Shown: piece by piece, positions 45,642 through 55,332 of the stretch | Layout: every line of letters begins with the position of its first letter | Position numbering within the stretch: position 1 is the first letter of the stretch | NCBI GenBank assembly: GCA_016711485.1 | Contig: JADJSX010000008.1 | Span: 186,001 to 250,000 of the forward strand | DNA length: 64,000 nucleotides | Source: Leptospiraceae bacterium | GTDB lineage: Bacteria > Spirochaetota > Leptospiria > Leptospirales > Leptospiraceae | Reading direction: 5' to 3' | Made by a program: the position numbers and the translations under genes | The notes under the pieces: model-generated | Seen by the model: the letters and a program-made list of their open reading frames with translations, nothing else | Database searches by the model: none | What the model was told of the DNA's origin: nothing

Positions 45642-48392
45642 TTATCCGGTAGTTCTAAGTCCGCTTGCTATAGCGTTAATAGAAAGTAGGATTTCCATTA
45701 ACAATTCATTCGCAGAATTTGAATTTTGATCTCGCAGATTTTGTCTCCATTCTTTTAGAAGCTTTACTTGTAGCAAGTGCAAACTTTTTAAGCCAGAACT
45801 TCTAAATTCTAAAGTTTTGAACATACGAGGTCTTCTTGATTCAGCGCTAGTTTCAAATAGATCAGATAATAACTCTTTGGTTCTATCATATTCTTCAATG
45901 ATATTGGTTAGAAATTTTTCTCTGATTTTTATATCATCTACAAGCTCACCATATAAATGCATTATTTCTTTGTCAGCATTGAATAAATTTGTTTCTACGT
46001 TCATCATCAAATAGCGAAAGAATGGCCAATTTACGATTTCGGATTTTAATGCATTAAATGATGTTGGATTATTTTTTTTTAAATCTTCAAGGGCAGTTCC
46101 AACTCCATACCAGCCGGGTAGAAAAAAACGAGATTGGTTCCAACTGAATACCCATGGTATCGCTCTTAAGTCTTTTAAAGTTCTTTTTCCTGTTCTTCTT
46201 GCGGGTCTAGAACCTATACGGGAATTTTCGAGCGCATCAATTGGAGTAACTTGGCTGTAAAAAATCATAAACCCTTCAGAACGAACTAATTCTTCATACT
46301 GACTACGACTTTTTTCCGCAAGTCTTTGGATAATTTCTTCTAAGTGTTCTGTTTTTTTTATCAGAATTTTATGTCGGAGAGTAACGCTTGTTATCCCTGC
46401 TAGTAACAATTCTAGATTGTAGGTAGCATTGATTAGGTTGGCAAACTGTTGAGCGATACTCTCTCCTTGGATCGTTAAACGCATATTACCCGTTAAAGTT
46501 GGATACGGTAATGCTTCCATAAAATGGTGTGTTTTTCCGCCACCCCTACTAATAGACCCACCTCTACCGTGAAAGAAATTTATTTTCACGCCATGTTTTT
46601 TTCCGACTTCTTCTAAATCCATTTGGGCTTTACATAAATACCATTGACTCGCAATAATTCCGCCATCTTTGTTGCTATCACTGTATCCTAACATTACTTG
46701 TTGAATTGGAATTCCATTTGGGAAAGATTGGTAAGATAAACTTAATTTTGTCATAGGATGAGATAAAAATGCATTCATAATTGATCCACATTTCTCTAAA
46801 TCCTCAATAGTTTCAAAAAGAGGAACCACCGGCAAAAGGCAAACGAGTCCTTCCGGCGTATTCATTACCAGACCAGCCTCTCTTGCAAAAAGATAAACCA
46901 CGAGTAAGTCTGATAACTTTCGTGTCATACTTACAATTAAAGAACCTATTCCAGAAGTACCATATTTTTTTACGTAATCTGATAATACAAGATAACAGTC
47001 TCTAACTGCTTCGGCTTCTCCTTCAAGTGGCATACCTGGAGATAAAAAAGGTCTGGCAGAAGTTAATTCCGTATTTAAAAAATGCAGTCGTTCAAATTCA
47101 TTCCAATCAGCAAAGTGAATGTTCCTGCTTCCCGAAGCTTTAATTAAACCAACTAACGCTTTGTCATGGAATTCGCTATTTTGTCGAATATCTAAGGATG
47201 CCAAATGAAATCCAAATACTTGAATCGTACGTTCAATCGAAAAAACTTCGTATTCAACAATTCGAAATGCGTCTACTTCTAATAGTGTATCTCTCAGTAT
47301 TCCAATGTCTTTTAATAATTCAAAATGGTTTTTATAACTAAATTCTTCTTCCTTATTTCCTACTTCTAAAAGTGGAATTCTTGCTAATACAATATTAATG
47401 AATTGGCGCCAAGGTTCATTCGGATTGCGGTTAATACATATTTTGCCAATATCCCCTAAGCGAGTTGACCATTCAGTGATGTATTCTGATAATCTTATTG
47501 GAACAGTATGTAAATTTTCGGATAAACTTAAACGTGAGGCTAATGAATATAATCTATGGTAAACAAGCCCTAACGCATTCTCCCTGAGTTCTAAAAGGGT
47601 TTCCTGTGTAATTGAAGCGGTTACTAATGGATGTCCGTCACGATCGCCTCCTACCCAATTTCCAAAGTTTATCCTTGGTAATTTATGAATTCGATTGATT
47701 AGGGTAAAATCAAAATTATTCTCTGCCCACGCCTGATTTAATTTTTTATCTAAGAGTGTAATTGCATTTGGAAACACATTTTTGAGATAATGAATGATGT
47801 TTTTTCTTTCCGATCTAATATTTGGTTTTTGTAAATAAATTTCACCAGTTCGCCAAAGTCTTTCTAAACAAAGTTTAATTTCATTTCTGAGTGACTCTTT
47901 TTCTGTGGGAGTCCAAATTGGATTTTCTCGTTTTACTAAAAGTAAATAAAGTTCTCTGTGTTGGTCAAGGACTGTTGCACGTTTTGCTTCTGTTGGGTGT
48001 GCTGTTAAGACCGGTTGTATTTGAATCTCTGGAAATACTTTTGCAATTTCAATTCCGTCTAAACCCAAACTTAATAAACGTTTTATATGTTCACCCCAAG
48101 AACCTACAATGTAGTGAATTCCTTTTTCTATTTCAACTGTACGTCTGAATTGAGTGGATGCATTTTCCTCAACCATATTGAGCAGTTGAAAGGAAATGGA
48201 TAGAGCTTGCGAACTTCGAAGTGGAGAATTTATGTTTTTCTTATCAGAATTTATAGAGTTCGTATTCTCTTCTATCCATGGCAGGCTATTCGCAAGCTCA
48301 TCTTCCTTCAATTCGGTTAGAACTTCTTTGAAACACAACATTATGTATTGCAGATCAGCTTTTACTTTATCTGCATTTTGTTTCTCTGGCAT
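45642..48392 (-). CDS. ppc: phosphoenolpyruvate carboxylase, copy 1
   Basis: Carboxylates phosphoenolpyruvate to oxaloacetate. At 916 residues it is full length. It has VLTAHPTEAKR (catalytic H132), GGDRDGHP, DIRQNS, GYSDSNKDGG, FHGRGGSISRGGG and GSRPARR. The C-terminus is RTTG instead of the nearly universal NTG ending: the Asn that in E. coli (N881) contacts the inhibitor aspartate is Thr, and the Lys of RPAKR is Arg. Weak aspartate control is a reasonable inference. AAGGAG precedes the ATG. The second copy lies 2.3 kb away in the opposite direction. Confidence 0.95.
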   Translation of the reverse strand: MPEKQNADKVKADLQYIMLCFKEVLTELKEDELANSLPWIEENTNSINSDKKNINSPLRSSQALSISFQLLNMVEENASTQFRRTVEIEKGIHYIVGSWGEHIKRLLSLGLDGIEIAKVFPEIQIQPVLTAHPTEAKRATVLDQHRELYLLLVKRENPIWTPTEKESLRNEIKLCLERLWRTGEIYLQKPNIRSERKNIIHYLKNVFPNAITLLDKKLNQAWAENNFDFTLINRIHKLPRINFGNWVGGDRDGHPLVTASITQETLLELRENALGLVYHRLYSLASRLSLSENLHTVPIRLSEYITEWSTRLGDIGKICINRNPNEPWRQFINIVLARIPLLEVGNKEEEFSYKNHFELLKDIGILRDTLLEVDAFRIVEYEVFSIERTIQVFGFHLASLDIRQNSEFHDKALVGLIKASGSRNIHFADWNEFERLHFLNTELTSARPFLSPGMPLEGEAEAVRDCYLVLSDYVKKYGTSGIGSLIVSMTRKLSDLLVVYLFAREAGLVMNTPEGLVCLLPVVPLFETIEDLEKCGSIMNAFLSHPMTKLSLSYQSFPNGIPIQQVMLGYSDSNKDGGIIASQWYLCKAQMDLEEVGKKHGVKINFFHGRGGSISRGGGKTHHFMEALPYPTLTGNMRLTIQGESIAQQFANLINATYNLELLLAGITSVTLRHKILIKKTEHLEEIIQRLAEKSRSQYEELVRSEGFMIFYSQVTPIDALENSRIGSRPARRTGKRTLKDLRAIPWVFSWNQSRFFLPGWYGVGTALEDLKKNNPTSFNALKSEIVNWPFFRYLMMNVETNLFNADKEIMHLYGELVDDIKIREKFLTNIIEEYDRTKELLSDLFETSAESRRPRMFKTLEFRSSGLKSLHLLQVKLLKEWRQNLRDQNSNSANELLMEILLSINAIASGLRTTG

Positions 48393-48440
48393 TTGGTAAT
48401 TCTCCTTTTTCTGTTAAATTTGCCTAGTTTTAAAAAAAAC

Positions 48441-48471
48441 TTGACATGGATGAAAAAAACAAGCTTTATCT
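48441..48471 (+). promoter_or_regulatory. candidate sigma-70 promoter for the EamA transporter gene
   Basis: TTGACA at 48441-48446 is followed after 18-19 bases by TTTATCT. It lies about 85 bases before the transporter start, in the divergent spacer from ppc copy 1. The -35 is perfect; the -10 is weak. Confidence 0.4.
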
Positions 48472-48554
48472 TCATTTAATCAAAATAAGGGTTTATTATT
48501 TAGTTGAATTTTTCCAATAATATTAACCGATACTTAGCGAAGGGAACTTTAGAA

Positions 48555-49655
48555 ATGGCAAATAAAAAATCAGGAAAATCCAGTAGCAACACCTCTCCTA
48601 AAATCGATGCGCTCGATGAAACAGCACAAATCGCTGATCCGACAGCACCACCGACATCAGCGCCGGTTTCAAACCAACACAGTCATTTAACCAAGGGATT
48701 AATCTTAATTTTGACATCTTCCTTGCTATTATCATTTCAAAATGTGGTGACAAGAGTTATTTTAAGTCCGAAATCCCTGTTTGGACTTTTTGATGGAATT
48801 GTTCTGAATTCAAGTTTAGCAAATTCTCTTTTAATTTTAGTCTTACGTTGTGCAATTGTTCTACCGATTATGGCGTTTATTGTGGCACCTAGACTGTATA
48901 AAAATACATGGCAAGACATCTTGGATTTGCCAAAACCGGAAAATAAAACTCGGTTATACAGTGTAATTAGCAGTGGATTGTTTTTATTTTGTTCTCAGCT
49001 TTGTATGTACATTGCACTTGGTACGATTCCGACAGGAATTGCTACTACGATTTTTTTCATTTACCCAACCATTACAATATTACTGATGTGGATGTTATTT
49101 CGTGATCGTCCTTCCCTTCCGCTTGTATTTGCGATGTTGACCATTTATATCGGTGGATTCATGACAATTCCTGCGGTGGCATTTACTCCAAAAGGAGAAG
49201 GAAATTTTGTATTAGGCGCAAGTACAGCAGCATTTTCCGGTGCATCTTTTGCTGGGTATATCATTATGATAAAAAATGCGAAAATGCATCCTGCACCTTT
49301 CACGATTGTGAATTTTTCTATAATACTTCTATTAGGTGGTTTGATTCTTCCGCATATGGATTTTCAAATTGATCAAGCACATATGACTGACTTAATATAC
49401 GGGACTTTGATATTAGCTACAACTACACTAGTTGGTTATTTGTTACAAAATTTTGGTGTGCCACTTGTTGGTCCTTCTTTAGCATCCGTAATCGGCGCAA
49501 GTGGTCCGGCAGTTACGGCTCTTATGGCGTTCTTTTTAATTGATGAAAAATTAGACCTTCAACAAGCACTTGGAGTTTTTTTGGTAACTCTTTGGGTGTT
49601 AGGAATCAGTGTTGAAAATATGAAGAAGACTCCAGCAGCTCCACCTAAAAAGTAA
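48555..49655 (+). CDS. EamA/DMT-family transporter
   Basis: About 366 residues with a polar, low-complexity N-terminal tail (about 45 residues rich in Ser, Thr, Pro and Ala) and then ten predicted membrane helices arranged as two EamA repeats. It is probably a metabolite exporter or permease; the substrate is unknown. ATG at 48555 is preferred over the TTG at 48504 because AGGGAA precedes it. It lies between the two ppc genes. A hairpin terminator follows. Confidence 0.82.
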   Translation: MANKKSGKSSSNTSPKIDALDETAQIADPTAPPTSAPVSNQHSHLTKGLILILTSSLLLSFQNVVTRVILSPKSLFGLFDGIVLNSSLANSLLILVLRCAIVLPIMAFIVAPRLYKNTWQDILDLPKPENKTRLYSVISSGLFLFCSQLCMYIALGTIPTGIATTIFFIYPTITILLMWMLFRDRPSLPLVFAMLTIYIGGFMTIPAVAFTPKGEGNFVLGASTAAFSGASFAGYIIMIKNAKMHPAPFTIVNFSIILLLGGLILPHMDFQIDQAHMTDLIYGTLILATTTLVGYLLQNFGVPLVGPSLASVIGASGPAVTALMAFFLIDEKLDLQQALGVFLVTLWVLGISVENMKKTPAAPPKK

Positions 49656-50114
49656 CAATCCTAGTCTCATCGGTGAAAGGTTTTTATTTATATAAAGCCT
49701 TACACTGATGAGAAAAGTAATAATTTCCAGTTCCAATGATTTAAGAATAACCAGACTAAAGGTTTTTCAAAAACTCTTCCAGAGAAAATTCCTTCAAATT
49801 TTTCCAAATTTTTCCATTGTTCATACATTGTATTGAAATAAAAAAAATTGTCTCGTTCCTATTCATCTCCTGAATTCGAAGTCAAAGAATTTATTTGGCA
49901 AAGATGATAGCTTAAGGTGAGATAATTATTTCTTTTTTATTGAAATGCTGGCGTAAGAAGAGTCAAATAAATGGAAATGAAATATTTTAAGATATGATAT
50001 ATGCCATTTTAGTAACAGTTTTATTGGGTTAAACCACACCGTTGTTTTTGATTAAATGGAAAAATATATACAAATATAAATTCGGAATAAAACTTAGCAT
50101 TTATTGGAGAAAAA
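49656..50114. other. gene-free spacer
   Basis: About 460 bases between the transporter and the SH3-cytochrome gene. It begins with the terminator hairpin listed separately; the rest is AT-rich with no recognisable gene or RNA. GGAG at its end is the ribosome-binding site of the next gene. Confidence 0.45.
49666..49712 (+). terminator. imperfect hairpin terminator after the transporter gene
   Basis: CTCATCGGTGAAAGG (from 49666) pairs with the complementary strand ending at 49712 over about 18 positions with a few mismatches. A T-rich loop lies between the arms. It starts ten bases after the stop codon. Confidence 0.55.
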
Positions 50115-50717
50115 ATGGCAAAATTCATATTACTATTCCTTATTTTTTTGATTCACTGTAAAGACAGCGGTATGGGAAATATGATTCTGAAAGGTGAAGT
50201 TCTTTCCCAAGATGGTTTAAGAATTCGAAAGGAAGATTCTGTTGATTCAGAGAAAATTGGATTTTTAGTTTTTCAAGAAGAAGTTACTGTTTTGGATGAA
50301 AATGGAAAGGATGATTTCCAACACGAAAAATCGGGAAAATGGATGAAAGTTAAATCAAAGGACGGAATTACTGGTTGGGTATTCGGACCTTTCCTAAAAA
50401 TAAAAAAAGTAGAAGTTAAAAATCAGGAAATTGTATTAACCGAAACAGAAATTTCTAGTGCCAAAGAAATTTACGATATTAATTGTGCTACCTGCCACGG
50501 GGAAAAAGGTTTGGGAGATGGTCCCGGTAGTATGTCGCTTAACCCAAAACCAAGAAATTTTACTTCCCCCTCAAACGAATATAAATATGGAAAAGATATT
50601 CCATCCATCATTCAAGTTATTAAAAAAGGTTCTCCAGAAACAGCGATGTTTTCCTATTCTCATTTGGGCGATGAGAACATCGAATTATTAGCAAAATATA
50701 TTTATTCTAAATTTTAA
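50115..50717 (+). CDS. lipoprotein with SH3-like domain fused to a cytochrome c domain
   Basis: A 200-residue protein. The leader ends in FLIHC (lipidated C15). It is followed by a bacterial SH3-like domain (about 25-98; LRIRKEDSVDSEKIGFL...WMKVKSKDGITGWVFGPFL) and then a class I cytochrome c domain (about 112-200) with the haem site CATCH (C124, C127, H128) and probable axial M178. SH3b domains usually bind peptidoglycan, so this may hold an electron carrier near the cell wall. GGAG precedes the ATG. It lies 24 bases before ppc copy 2. Confidence 0.85.
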   Translation: MAKFILLFLIFLIHCKDSGMGNMILKGEVLSQDGLRIRKEDSVDSEKIGFLVFQEEVTVLDENGKDDFQHEKSGKWMKVKSKDGITGWVFGPFLKIKKVEVKNQEIVLTETEISSAKEIYDINCATCHGEKGLGDGPGSMSLNPKPRNFTSPSNEYKYGKDIPSIIQVIKKGSPETAMFSYSHLGDENIELLAKYIYSKF

Positions 50718-50741
50718 TTCAAAATAGAGGTTAGGTTTTCC

Positions 50742-53477
50742 ATGGACAAAATTACATTAGATCTACAGTATCTTATTGAGTGTTATAAAGAAGTATTAAT
50801 TGAGTTAGGCGAGGAGAAATTATCTCAACTAGTTCCTTCTGAAGTAGAACTTCAGTCAACGGAGTTTTATCTTGATAATTCGATTCCGTTTGAAAAACAA
50901 CTTCAGACTCTTTCTTTATTTTTTCAAATATTGAATATGGTAGAAGAAAATGCGGCAGCACAATACAGACGAAATATCGAATCCGAAAATGGTCCTGAAT
51001 ATATAAAAGGAACTTGGAGTGATCGACTAAAAGATTTAAAGGAAAAAGGAATTAAAGAGGAACAAATTATTAGTATCCTCCCCAATATATCCGCAGAACC
51101 AGTCCTTACGGCGCATCCGACAGAAGCAAAAAGAGCAACCGTTCTTGAACAACATAGAGAACTTTATCTTTTACTTGTAAAAAAAGAAAGTACGATTTGG
51201 ACTCCGACCGAAAAAGAGTTAATTCGAGAAGAAATTAAATTATGTATAGAAAGACTTTGGAGAACGGGAGAAATTTATTTAGAAAAACCAGATGTTCGCT
51301 CTGAAGTAAGAAATATTCTTCATTATTTAAAAAATGTATTTCCAAATGTATTAGCCGCTGTGGATAATAAATTGAAATCTTCTTGGAAATATGTAGGATT
51401 TTCAAAGGATTATTTAAAAGATCCAATGTTGTTTCCAAAAGTAAAATTTGGAAATTGGGTGGGAGGCGATAGAGATGGACATCCATTTGTTACGCATGAC
51501 GTTACAGAAGAGACTCTATATCAATTTCGAGATATTGCTATTGAACTACAAAAAAATTCTCTAATAAAACTTGCGAGTCATTTAAGTATTTCAGATAGAT
51601 TTCAATCACCATCTAAAGAATTATTAGATAAAATCGAAGAGTATAAAAATCTACTTGGTGAAGTAGGTGAAGACTGTATCAAAAAAAATCCGGGTGAACC
51701 GTGGAGACAATTTTTAAACTTAATCATCGAAAGACTCCCGCAAACCATTCAACACGAAACAATCAGTTCTATTTCCTATAAATATCATTCAGAACTTTTA
51801 GAAGACTTAAAGTTTTTAAGAACTACATTAGAAAAAATAGGAGCAACCCGAATTGTAGAAGGAGAATTATTTTCTTTAGAAAGGCAAGTGGATTGTTTTG
51901 GATTTCATCTTGCATCTATTGACGTTAGGCAGAATAGTAAATTTCATGATACAGCTATTTCTCAATTATTAAAATCAGCTGGATTTTTCGATTATGATTT
52001 TTCTTCTTGGAGCGAAGAAAAAAGGATTCAATTTATAAATGAAGAATTGAGATCTCCGCGTCCTTTTGTGTTACCTGGAATGAGTTGCGGCAAAGAAGCA
52101 GATGCCGTTATCAATTGTTATAAAGTGTTGGCATCTTTCATTAAAAAAAATGGTCATTATTCAGTGGGCGCTTTGATTGTAAGTATGACTAGAAGCCTTT
52201 CTGATTTATTAGCTGTATTTTTACTCGCAAGAGAGGCAGGGTTATTGTTCATTACAGAGGAAGGAATGGTTTCCATTTTATCTGTTGTTCCTCTATTTGA
52301 AACAGTGGATGATTTAAATAATTCTCCCGAAATATTGGATCGATTTGTAAATCATCCAATCGTTAGGCGAAGTCTTAATTACAAGGCAAAGTTAGAAAGT
52401 TTACCAAGACCAGTCCAACAAGTTATGTTAGGATATAGTGACAGCAATAAAGACGGAGGAACTCTTTCAAGCCAATGGAATCTTTATAATGCACAAAAAA
52501 AATTATCTGAAGTGGGTAAGAGTAATAATCTGCAGTTAAAGTTTTTTCATGGTAGAGGTGGAACTATTAGTCGAGGTGGGGGGAAAGTGCATAAGTTTAC
52601 ACAAATTCTTCCTCATTTTTCTCTAACGGGAAGTATTCGAATGACAGTCCAAGGGGAAACTATTTCTCAACAGTTTGCAAATTGGAATAATGCTACGTAC
52701 AATATGGAATTGTTCCTCGCATCTGTAACTTCAACAACTATAAAACATAGAAGTCTTCCGAAAAAAGAACATTTATTTGAAAAGTATATACCAATAATGT
52801 CTGGAAAAAGCGAGGAAGTCTATTCTGCTCTTTTACATACACCAGGGTTTATGGATTTTTATAGCCAAGCAACTCCGATAGACATAATAGAGAATAGCCG
52901 CCACGGTTCTAGACCTTCTCGAAGAACAGGGAAAAGAAGTTTGGGAGATTTGCGCGCAATTCCTTGGGTGTTTAGTTGGAATCAATCTAGATTTTATATT
53001 CCCGGTTGGTATGGTGTAGGTTCTGCATTAGAACATTTAAAAATAAACCAACCAGATGTTTATTCTCTCATTAAGGAAGAATATAAAACTTGGAATTTTT
53101 TAAAGTATTTTTTACTTAACGCTGAAACAAGCGTTCACAGTGCCAGTCCAGAAATTATGCAGAAATATGCGTTACTTGTAGAGTCTGACGCATTAAGAAA
53201 AAATTTTATGGAATTAATCTTAAAAGAATATAATACTACAAAAAATATTTTGGAAGATATTTTTGGGTCTGATATTCAAGACCGAAGAAAAAAAATGATC
53301 GAAACCATTCAGCTTCGGAAAAGAGGTTTGTATATATTACATGATATACAAATTAATTTGTTAAAAGAATGGAGAAATTATATCCGAGAAGAAAAATTAG
53401 AAGAAGCAGACAAAATGCTAAATTCCCTTCTTCTAACCGTAAATGCAATTGCTGGCGGCTTAAAAACTACTGGTTAA
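50742..53477 (+). CDS. ppc: phosphoenolpyruvate carboxylase, copy 2
   Basis: A second full-length PEP carboxylase of 911 residues, clearly paralogous to copy 1, with near-identical blocks around VLTAHPTEAKR (H125), GNWVGGDRDGHP, GYSDSNKDGG, FHGRGG and GSRPSRR. The C-terminus is KTTG, again with Thr in place of the conserved Asn, and RPSRR replaces RPAKR. All catalytic motifs are intact, so it should be active. It is divergently placed from copy 1 around the transporter and the SH3-cytochrome gene. A hairpin follows. Confidence 0.95.
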   Translation: MDKITLDLQYLIECYKEVLIELGEEKLSQLVPSEVELQSTEFYLDNSIPFEKQLQTLSLFFQILNMVEENAAAQYRRNIESENGPEYIKGTWSDRLKDLKEKGIKEEQIISILPNISAEPVLTAHPTEAKRATVLEQHRELYLLLVKKESTIWTPTEKELIREEIKLCIERLWRTGEIYLEKPDVRSEVRNILHYLKNVFPNVLAAVDNKLKSSWKYVGFSKDYLKDPMLFPKVKFGNWVGGDRDGHPFVTHDVTEETLYQFRDIAIELQKNSLIKLASHLSISDRFQSPSKELLDKIEEYKNLLGEVGEDCIKKNPGEPWRQFLNLIIERLPQTIQHETISSISYKYHSELLEDLKFLRTTLEKIGATRIVEGELFSLERQVDCFGFHLASIDVRQNSKFHDTAISQLLKSAGFFDYDFSSWSEEKRIQFINEELRSPRPFVLPGMSCGKEADAVINCYKVLASFIKKNGHYSVGALIVSMTRSLSDLLAVFLLAREAGLLFITEEGMVSILSVVPLFETVDDLNNSPEILDRFVNHPIVRRSLNYKAKLESLPRPVQQVMLGYSDSNKDGGTLSSQWNLYNAQKKLSEVGKSNNLQLKFFHGRGGTISRGGGKVHKFTQILPHFSLTGSIRMTVQGETISQQFANWNNATYNMELFLASVTSTTIKHRSLPKKEHLFEKYIPIMSGKSEEVYSALLHTPGFMDFYSQATPIDIIENSRHGSRPSRRTGKRSLGDLRAIPWVFSWNQSRFYIPGWYGVGSALEHLKINQPDVYSLIKEEYKTWNFLKYFLLNAETSVHSASPEIMQKYALLVESDALRKNFMELILKEYNTTKNILEDIFGSDIQDRRKKMIETIQLRKRGLYILHDIQINLLKEWRNYIREEKLEEADKMLNSLLLTVNAIAGGLKTTG

Positions 53478-53646
53478 TTTGAATTTAATTTCTATTCTTC
53501 CAATTAATCTATTGGAATAATTGAAATTAAGGTAAATTATTGAGGGTATTAATATTAATTACTGATGTTACGCAAAAAAGGGAAATTATGAAATTTGAAG
53601 CTAAATTAAGAATATTAGAAAATGCTAATGAATTAATAAATTCGAT
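53478..53646. other. spacer after ppc copy 2
   Basis: AT-rich sequence beginning with a hairpin (listed separately). A small forward reading frame starting at 53540 runs into the structured element and is probably an artefact of it. Confidence 0.4.
53485..53530 (+). terminator. hairpin after ppc copy 2
   Basis: An 18-bp stem with two mismatches (TAATTTC at 53486-53492 pairing with GAAATTA at 53523-53529, and TTCCAA with TTGGAA) and an 8-base loop begins eight bases after the stop codon. No clean T-run follows. Confidence 0.45.
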
Positions 53647-53782
53647 AGCCCGCCTTATGTTGCGCCCACTCGGAAGCAACATTGAGTTTGGCAGCCCGCC
53701 GTTAGGTGCCAACATTATGTGGACGCTGGGCTCACCATAACTCAATCATTTCTTTTGTTAAGAAATGATTGAGTTATGGTGA
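53647..53782. repeat. structured repeat element ending in a perfect 23-bp hairpin
   Basis: A GC-richer patch in AT-rich DNA. AGCCCGCC occurs twice, 46 bases apart (53647-53654, 53693-53700). Pairings inside include ATGTTGC/GCAACAT (53657-53663 with 53676-53682), TTGGCA/TGCCAA (53688-53693 with 53707-53712) and AGCCC/GGGCT (53693-53697 with 53728-53732). The last 51 bases (53732-53782) are a perfect 23-bp stem with a 5-base loop. This looks like a non-coding mobile repeat or structured RNA rather than a gene. Confidence 0.65.
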
Positions 53783-54018
53783 ATTAATTACTAAGTTGTA
53801 AAAAAAAATCAATATGTAAAATTAATAACTTCTGTGGACTATCAGAAATTTAATTTTGGATAATGGCTAATGCATTTTGATTCGTAATCTTTCGAGTAAA
53901 GATAACTGTTAAGCTATGAATCATCTTATGAGAATTAGTATAAAATTATTTAGTGAGGCTAATTTTTAGTAGCCCACACTTTATTTTAAAAAAATAGCCC
54001 AATTAAAAAGAGTAAAAA
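53783..54018. other. AT-rich spacer after the structured element
   Basis: About 235 bases of AT-rich DNA up to the PAS-SpoIIE start. I see no gene in it. Confidence 0.4.
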
Positions 54019-55179
54019 ATGAATTTATTAAGAACCAAAAGTCTACTGACACAGTACAAAGAAGCAATTGATCAAAGCAGTATCCTATCTAAAACAAATA
54101 AATATGGAAAAATCACCTATGCGAACGAAGAGTTCTGCAGGCTCTCGAAATATTCGTTAGAAGAATTAATTGGTAAATCTCATAATATAGTTCGACATCC
54201 TGATTCTCCTGAATCTTTATTTTCCAATTTGTGGACAACTATTAAAGCGGGAAAAATTTGGAAAGGGATTATTAAGAACCGCGCAAAGGATGGAGAAAGT
54301 TATACAACAAAAGCAACAATTATACCAATCTTAAATTTTGCTGGGCAAATTGAAGAATTTATAAGTATACGAACGGATATAACAGAATTACTTTCTCTTC
54401 AAACAGAGTTACATTTACAAGTAGAACAAAAAACAACGGAATTAAAAAAAGCATTTGAAGGAATGAAGGAAGATCTACTCCTAGCTAAAAAAATTCAACT
54501 GAGTACTTTACCAACTAATTTAGAGTCCTGTAAGGACTTTATTGTTGCCTCTGAATATCTTCCAATGAATGAAGTTGGGGGAGATTTTTATAGTTTTGAC
54601 GAATTGAGTTATGGCAAATATCGAATATTCCTAGCCGATGCATCTGGACACGGAATACAAGCAGCCCTCGTAACAATGGCAATCAAAGGGATATACGATA
54701 ATTTAAAACGATTTGAATTGGATTTATCTCATATTTTAAAAATATTTAACAGTGAATATCTTCGCCTCTATAGATCTTTGAAAACATATTTCACTTGTGT
54801 ACTTATAGAAATTGATTATCCCAATAAAAAATTTACATATACTGCTGCTGGTCACCACTCATCAGTTTTGCTAAATAAAAAAAGTATGATATTACTTCCT
54901 CGAACTGGTCCAATTCTTGGAGTTAAGGATAATGTGCAGTATACGCAGATTCAAGGAAATATTACTAAAAAAGATAAATTATTTTTATTTACGGATGGAA
55001 TTTTTGAGCAATTTGTAAATGAGGATATGTTTGGTGAGGAACGATTCCATAAATTTCTTGCGGATAATTTTGAATATCCAGTTAAAATTATTTTAGAAAA
55101 ATCATTATCTGAATTGAGGAATTTTCTTGGAAATACTAAAAGTCAGGACGATATAGCTCTATTAGGAATTCAATTTTAA
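54019..55179 (+). CDS. PAS-SpoIIE phosphatase
   Basis: A soluble 386-residue protein. An N-terminal PAS domain (about 15-130) of the Aer-like type (ITYANEEFCRLSKYSLEELIG...NIVRHPDSP...GKIWKGIIKNRAKDG) suggests flavin-based redox or oxygen sensing. A coiled coil (about 128-160) leads to a PP2C/SpoIIE domain (about 175-386) with EVGGDF (D189), ADASGHG (D207), LFTDGIFE and QDDIALLGI. It should dephosphorylate an STAS partner under redox control; that is inference from domains. It is the third SpoIIE phosphatase in the window. Confidence 0.9.
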   Translation: MNLLRTKSLLTQYKEAIDQSSILSKTNKYGKITYANEEFCRLSKYSLEELIGKSHNIVRHPDSPESLFSNLWTTIKAGKIWKGIIKNRAKDGESYTTKATIIPILNFAGQIEEFISIRTDITELLSLQTELHLQVEQKTTELKKAFEGMKEDLLLAKKIQLSTLPTNLESCKDFIVASEYLPMNEVGGDFYSFDELSYGKYRIFLADASGHGIQAALVTMAIKGIYDNLKRFELDLSHILKIFNSEYLRLYRSLKTYFTCVLIEIDYPNKKFTYTAAGHHSSVLLNKKSMILLPRTGPILGVKDNVQYTQIQGNITKKDKLFLFTDGIFEQFVNEDMFGEERFHKFLADNFEYPVKIILEKSLSELRNFLGNTKSQDDIALLGIQF

Positions 55180-55332
55180 AAAATTATTAAAATTGAATTC
55201 CTAACTTATTTTGACTCGTATTAGAAATCTTAGAATTCACTTCAATTTTTTCTTTTTTGCGTACACCATTCAGTAAACAAATCTTATGTGAAAAAAACTG
55301 AATGTTAGTTGATTACTTTTTTTTGTCTCATT

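Noticed and set aside
53700..53712. GTTAGGT resembling an integron attC right core site (GTTRRRY)
   Set aside because: No matching RYYYAAC left core is found at the expected place, and there is no integrase or cassette array. The bases are better explained by the local hairpin pairings.
53540..53740. Forward 66-residue reading frame
   Set aside because: Its second half is only a translation of the structured repeat element, and it has no ribosome-binding site or family resemblance.
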